In this document: in pieces, positions 6,663 to 7,634 of the stretch
Layout of the letters: the number at the start of each line of letters is the position of its first letter
How positions within the stretch are numbered: the stretch's first letter is position 1
Origin: Methylorubrum extorquens
Lineage (GTDB): Bacteria > Pseudomonadota > Alphaproteobacteria > Rhizobiales > Beijerinckiaceae
DNA: 7,634 nucleotides
Direction of reading: 5' to 3'
Assembly (NCBI GenBank): GCA_019695455.1
Contig: JAEUAC010000004.1
Location: 1-7,634 of the forward strand
The notes under the pieces: model-generated
The model's input: the letters and a program-made list of their open reading frames with translations, nothing else
Database searches by the model: none
Told to the model about the DNA's origin: nothing
Translations under genes and position numbers: made by a program

Positions 6663-6679
6663 TTTACCACTCGTTGACC
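6663..6679 (+). promoter_or_regulatory. Possible CtrA-like site or promoter -35 upstream of gapR
   Basis: TTTA-CCACTCG-TTGA (6663-6677) has the half-site spacing of the alphaproteobacterial CtrA consensus TTAA-N7-TTAA(C), with one mismatch in each half. The overlapping TTGACC (6674-6679) is also a good -35 hexamer, but no convincing -10 follows at 16-18 bp. It lies 43 bp before the gapR ATG. Either reading makes this the likely control region of gapR. Confidence 0.3.
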
Positions 6680-6721
6680 GCGATCCCCGAGGGTGCCGGC
6701 CCGACCGAAGAAAGGGTATCG

Positions 6722-7006
6722 ATGTCCGACGAGATTGGGATCGCTGGCAACCGCGTCCGCTCCTTCGTGGAGCGCGTGGAGCAGCTGGAAGGCGAGATCG
6801 CGGCGCTCAACGAGGGCAAGAAGGAGGTGTTCGCCGAGGCCAAGGGCGAAGGCTTCGACGTCAAGATCCTGAAGGAGATCATCAAGCTCCGGAAGCAGGA
6901 CCAGGAGGAGCGCGACGAGCACGAGACGCTGCTCGACGTCTACATGCGGGCCATGGAGCAGGCCGAGCCGGACAACGATCGCGGCGAGGCCAGGCAGGCC
7001 GCCTGA
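6722..7006 (+). CDS. gapR: GapR-family chromosome-associated protein (DUF2312)
   Basis: A 94-residue DNA-associated protein of the DUF2312 family. In Caulobacter, GapR binds AT-rich and overtwisted DNA ahead of replication and transcription machinery and supports chromosome organisation and topoisomerase action. The N-terminal half (about 10-38, RVRSFVERVEQLEGEIAALN) is a heptad-like coiled coil for oligomerisation. The conserved basic signature AEAKGEGFDVKILKEIIKL with RKQD follows at about 38-60, then a helix (LLDVYMRAMEQ) and a polar tail. ATG 6722 has the site AGAAAGGG 6 nt upstream. An upstream in-frame extension to 6581 was rejected because it reads through the palindromic repeat. The gene stands alone, with its own upstream region and a strong inverted repeat after it. 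Confidence 0.94.
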   Translation: MSDEIGIAGNRVRSFVERVEQLEGEIAALNEGKKEVFAEAKGEGFDVKILKEIIKLRKQDQEERDEHETLLDVYMRAMEQAEPDNDRGEARQAA

Positions 7007-7022
7007 CGGCGCTCGCGAAGGA

Positions 7023-7043
7023 AGGGGGCCGGTCCGGCCCCCT
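7023..7043. terminator. Bidirectional terminator between gapR and ubiK
   Basis: Perfect 10-bp arms AGGGGGCCGG (7023-7032) and CCGGCCCCCT (7034-7043) surround a single central T. A realistic hairpin has 8 bp and a 5-nt loop. It sits 16 bp after the gapR stop and 6 bp after the stop of the convergent gene, so it can serve both. There is no T run on the plus side; on the minus side TCCTTC follows. Stem strength and position argue for termination. Confidence 0.7.
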
Positions 7044-7049
7044 GGCGGA

Positions 7050-7331
7050 TCAGCCGGGCATCGAGCCGACGTCGTTGGCGGTGCCCGGCACGGACCGCGC
7101 CTCCAGGACCTCCACCTTCGCCCGGAGCGCCTCCGTCTCGGCCCGGAGCGCCGCGACGCTGTCGCGCAGCACCTCGACCTCCTCGCGCGTCGCGACGTCC
7201 ATGTCGCGGACCAGCCGTTCGAGCTGGCTCTTCACGGTGGTCTCGATCTCGCGCCGCACGCCCTGGGCGACGCCGGTCGCGTCCGTGACCAGGCGGGCGA
7301 AGCCGTCCATGAGGGGGGAGGGGCCGGCCAT
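7050..7331 (-). CDS. ubiK: UbiK-family ubiquinone biosynthesis accessory factor (BMFP domain)
   Basis: A 93-residue protein of the UbiK/YqiC (BMFP) family. In enterobacteria UbiK binds the lipid-binding protein UbiJ and aids the aerobic ubiquinone pathway; it is membrane-associated through an amphipathic helix. The N-terminal helix (about 8-43, DGFARLVTDATG then VRREIETTVKSQLERLVRDM) leads to the family hallmark DVATREEVEVL (45-55). A heptad-like coiled coil follows (about 52-79, LRAETEALRAKVEVLEAR), ending in a short disordered tail. The ATG at 7331-7329 is preceded by AGGAG with 6-nt spacing on the minus strand, so a 64-residue upstream extension is not credible. Convergent with gapR, divergent from lgt. 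Whether the alphaproteobacterial protein has the same partner is inference. Confidence 0.88.
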   Translation of the reverse strand: MAGPSPLMDGFARLVTDATGVAQGVRREIETTVKSQLERLVRDMDVATREEVEVLRDSVAALRAETEALRAKVEVLEARSVPGTANDVGSMPG

Positions 7332-7488
7332 GGAGAACTCCTGTGCCGCGCGGAGAAGTCCGCCGCGGCGTCTGCGTCCACAGATGCTGTCGAACGGCCG
7401 CAACCGCAACCGGGCTTGACGGACGGCGAGCCCCGGTCCGACACCGCGCGGACGATTCCCCGGGGCCGCCGCCTCGACCGGAGGCCCG
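7332..7488. promoter_or_regulatory. Divergent ubiK-lgt intergenic region
   Basis: This 157-bp gap must hold the start signals for both divergent genes. On the plus strand TTGACG (7416-7421) is a good -35 hexamer for lgt, but the sequence 17 bp later (CGACAC) is not a convincing -10. GGAGG (7480-7484) is the lgt ribosome site. I see no repeat or RNA gene here. Confidence 0.3.
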
Positions 7489-7634
7489 ATGCCGCTCCTC
7501 GCGCTCCCCTTCCCGGCCATCAACCCCGTCGCGATCGCGATCGGGCCGCTCGCGATCCGCTGGTACGCGCTCGCCTACGTGGCCGGCATCGTCGGCGGCT
7601 GGTGGTATTCCCGCCGGCTCGCCGCCGAGGCGCG
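7489..7634 (+). CDS. lgt: Prolipoprotein diacylglyceryl transferase, N-terminal part (partial)
   Basis: The first 48 codons of an inner-membrane enzyme that transfers diacylglycerol from phosphatidylglycerol to the lipobox cysteine of prolipoproteins, the first step of lipoprotein maturation. The visible part is diagnostic: LPFPAINPVAIAIGPLAIRWYALAYVAG (6-33) is the standard Lgt start, including the IRWYAL motif leading into the first membrane helix (about 26-40), followed by the basic YSRRL segment. ATG 7489 has GGAGG 4 nt upstream. The catalytic histidine region and the Lgt signature lie beyond the window edge, so function is assigned from the N-terminus alone. Confidence 0.92.
   Translation, partial: MPLLALPFPAINPVAIAIGPLAIRWYALAYVAGIVGGWWYSRRLAAEA

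Noticed and set aside
7332..7523. N-terminal extension of the UbiK-like protein into the lgt region
   Set aside because: It would overlap the divergent lgt start, lacks family similarity, and the internal ATG at 7331 has a strong AGGAG site.

Overview
The window comes from a very GC-rich alphaproteobacterium. The best fit is a Hyphomicrobiales genome of the Methylobacterium type. This rests on strong G/C preference at third codon positions, a GapR/DUF2312 gene, a UbiK-like gene divergent from lgt, a rhizobial/Brucella-type hydroxyproline epimerase and a dispersed palindrome of the kind common in alphaproteobacteria. The genus is inference; the class is well supported.

Layout. (1) Positions 1-46 hold what looks like the first codons of a minus-strand gene that leaves the window. 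(2) A tRNA-Val (anticodon GAC, CCA encoded) lies at 180-254. (3) A secreted or membrane-anchored TadG-like protein with a von Willebrand factor A domain runs from about 397 to 2088, probably from a TTG start. (4) A same-strand metabolic cluster follows: glpD (glycerol-3-phosphate dehydrogenase), glpK (glycerol kinase), a 4-hydroxyproline 2-epimerase and a coupled 86-residue protein of unknown function (2174-6524). (5) About 200 bp of intergenic DNA carries a dispersed palindrome and a possible CtrA-like site, then gapR (6722-7006). (6) A strong inverted repeat separates gapR from a convergent ubiK-like gene. (7) The start of lgt (prolipoprotein diacylglyceryl transferase) runs off the right edge, divergent from ubiK.

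How the genes work together. GlpK phosphorylates glycerol to sn-glycerol-3-phosphate. GlpD oxidises this to dihydroxyacetone phosphate at the membrane and passes electrons to quinone. No glycerol facilitator or GlpR regulator is visible. The epimerase gene starts 12 bp after glpK and is followed 1 bp later by the small gene, so three genes probably share a transcript, and glpD may join them (72-bp gap). Hydroxyproline epimerisation has no known biochemical link to glycerol, which makes this the most interesting arrangement here. UbiK (ubiquinone biosynthesis accessory factor), GapR (chromosome-associated protein) and Lgt are housekeeping functions.

I found no CRISPR array, insertion sequence, prophage gene, defence system or clearly new multi-gene system. 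The window is mostly ordinary core-genome DNA with a few points worth checking.
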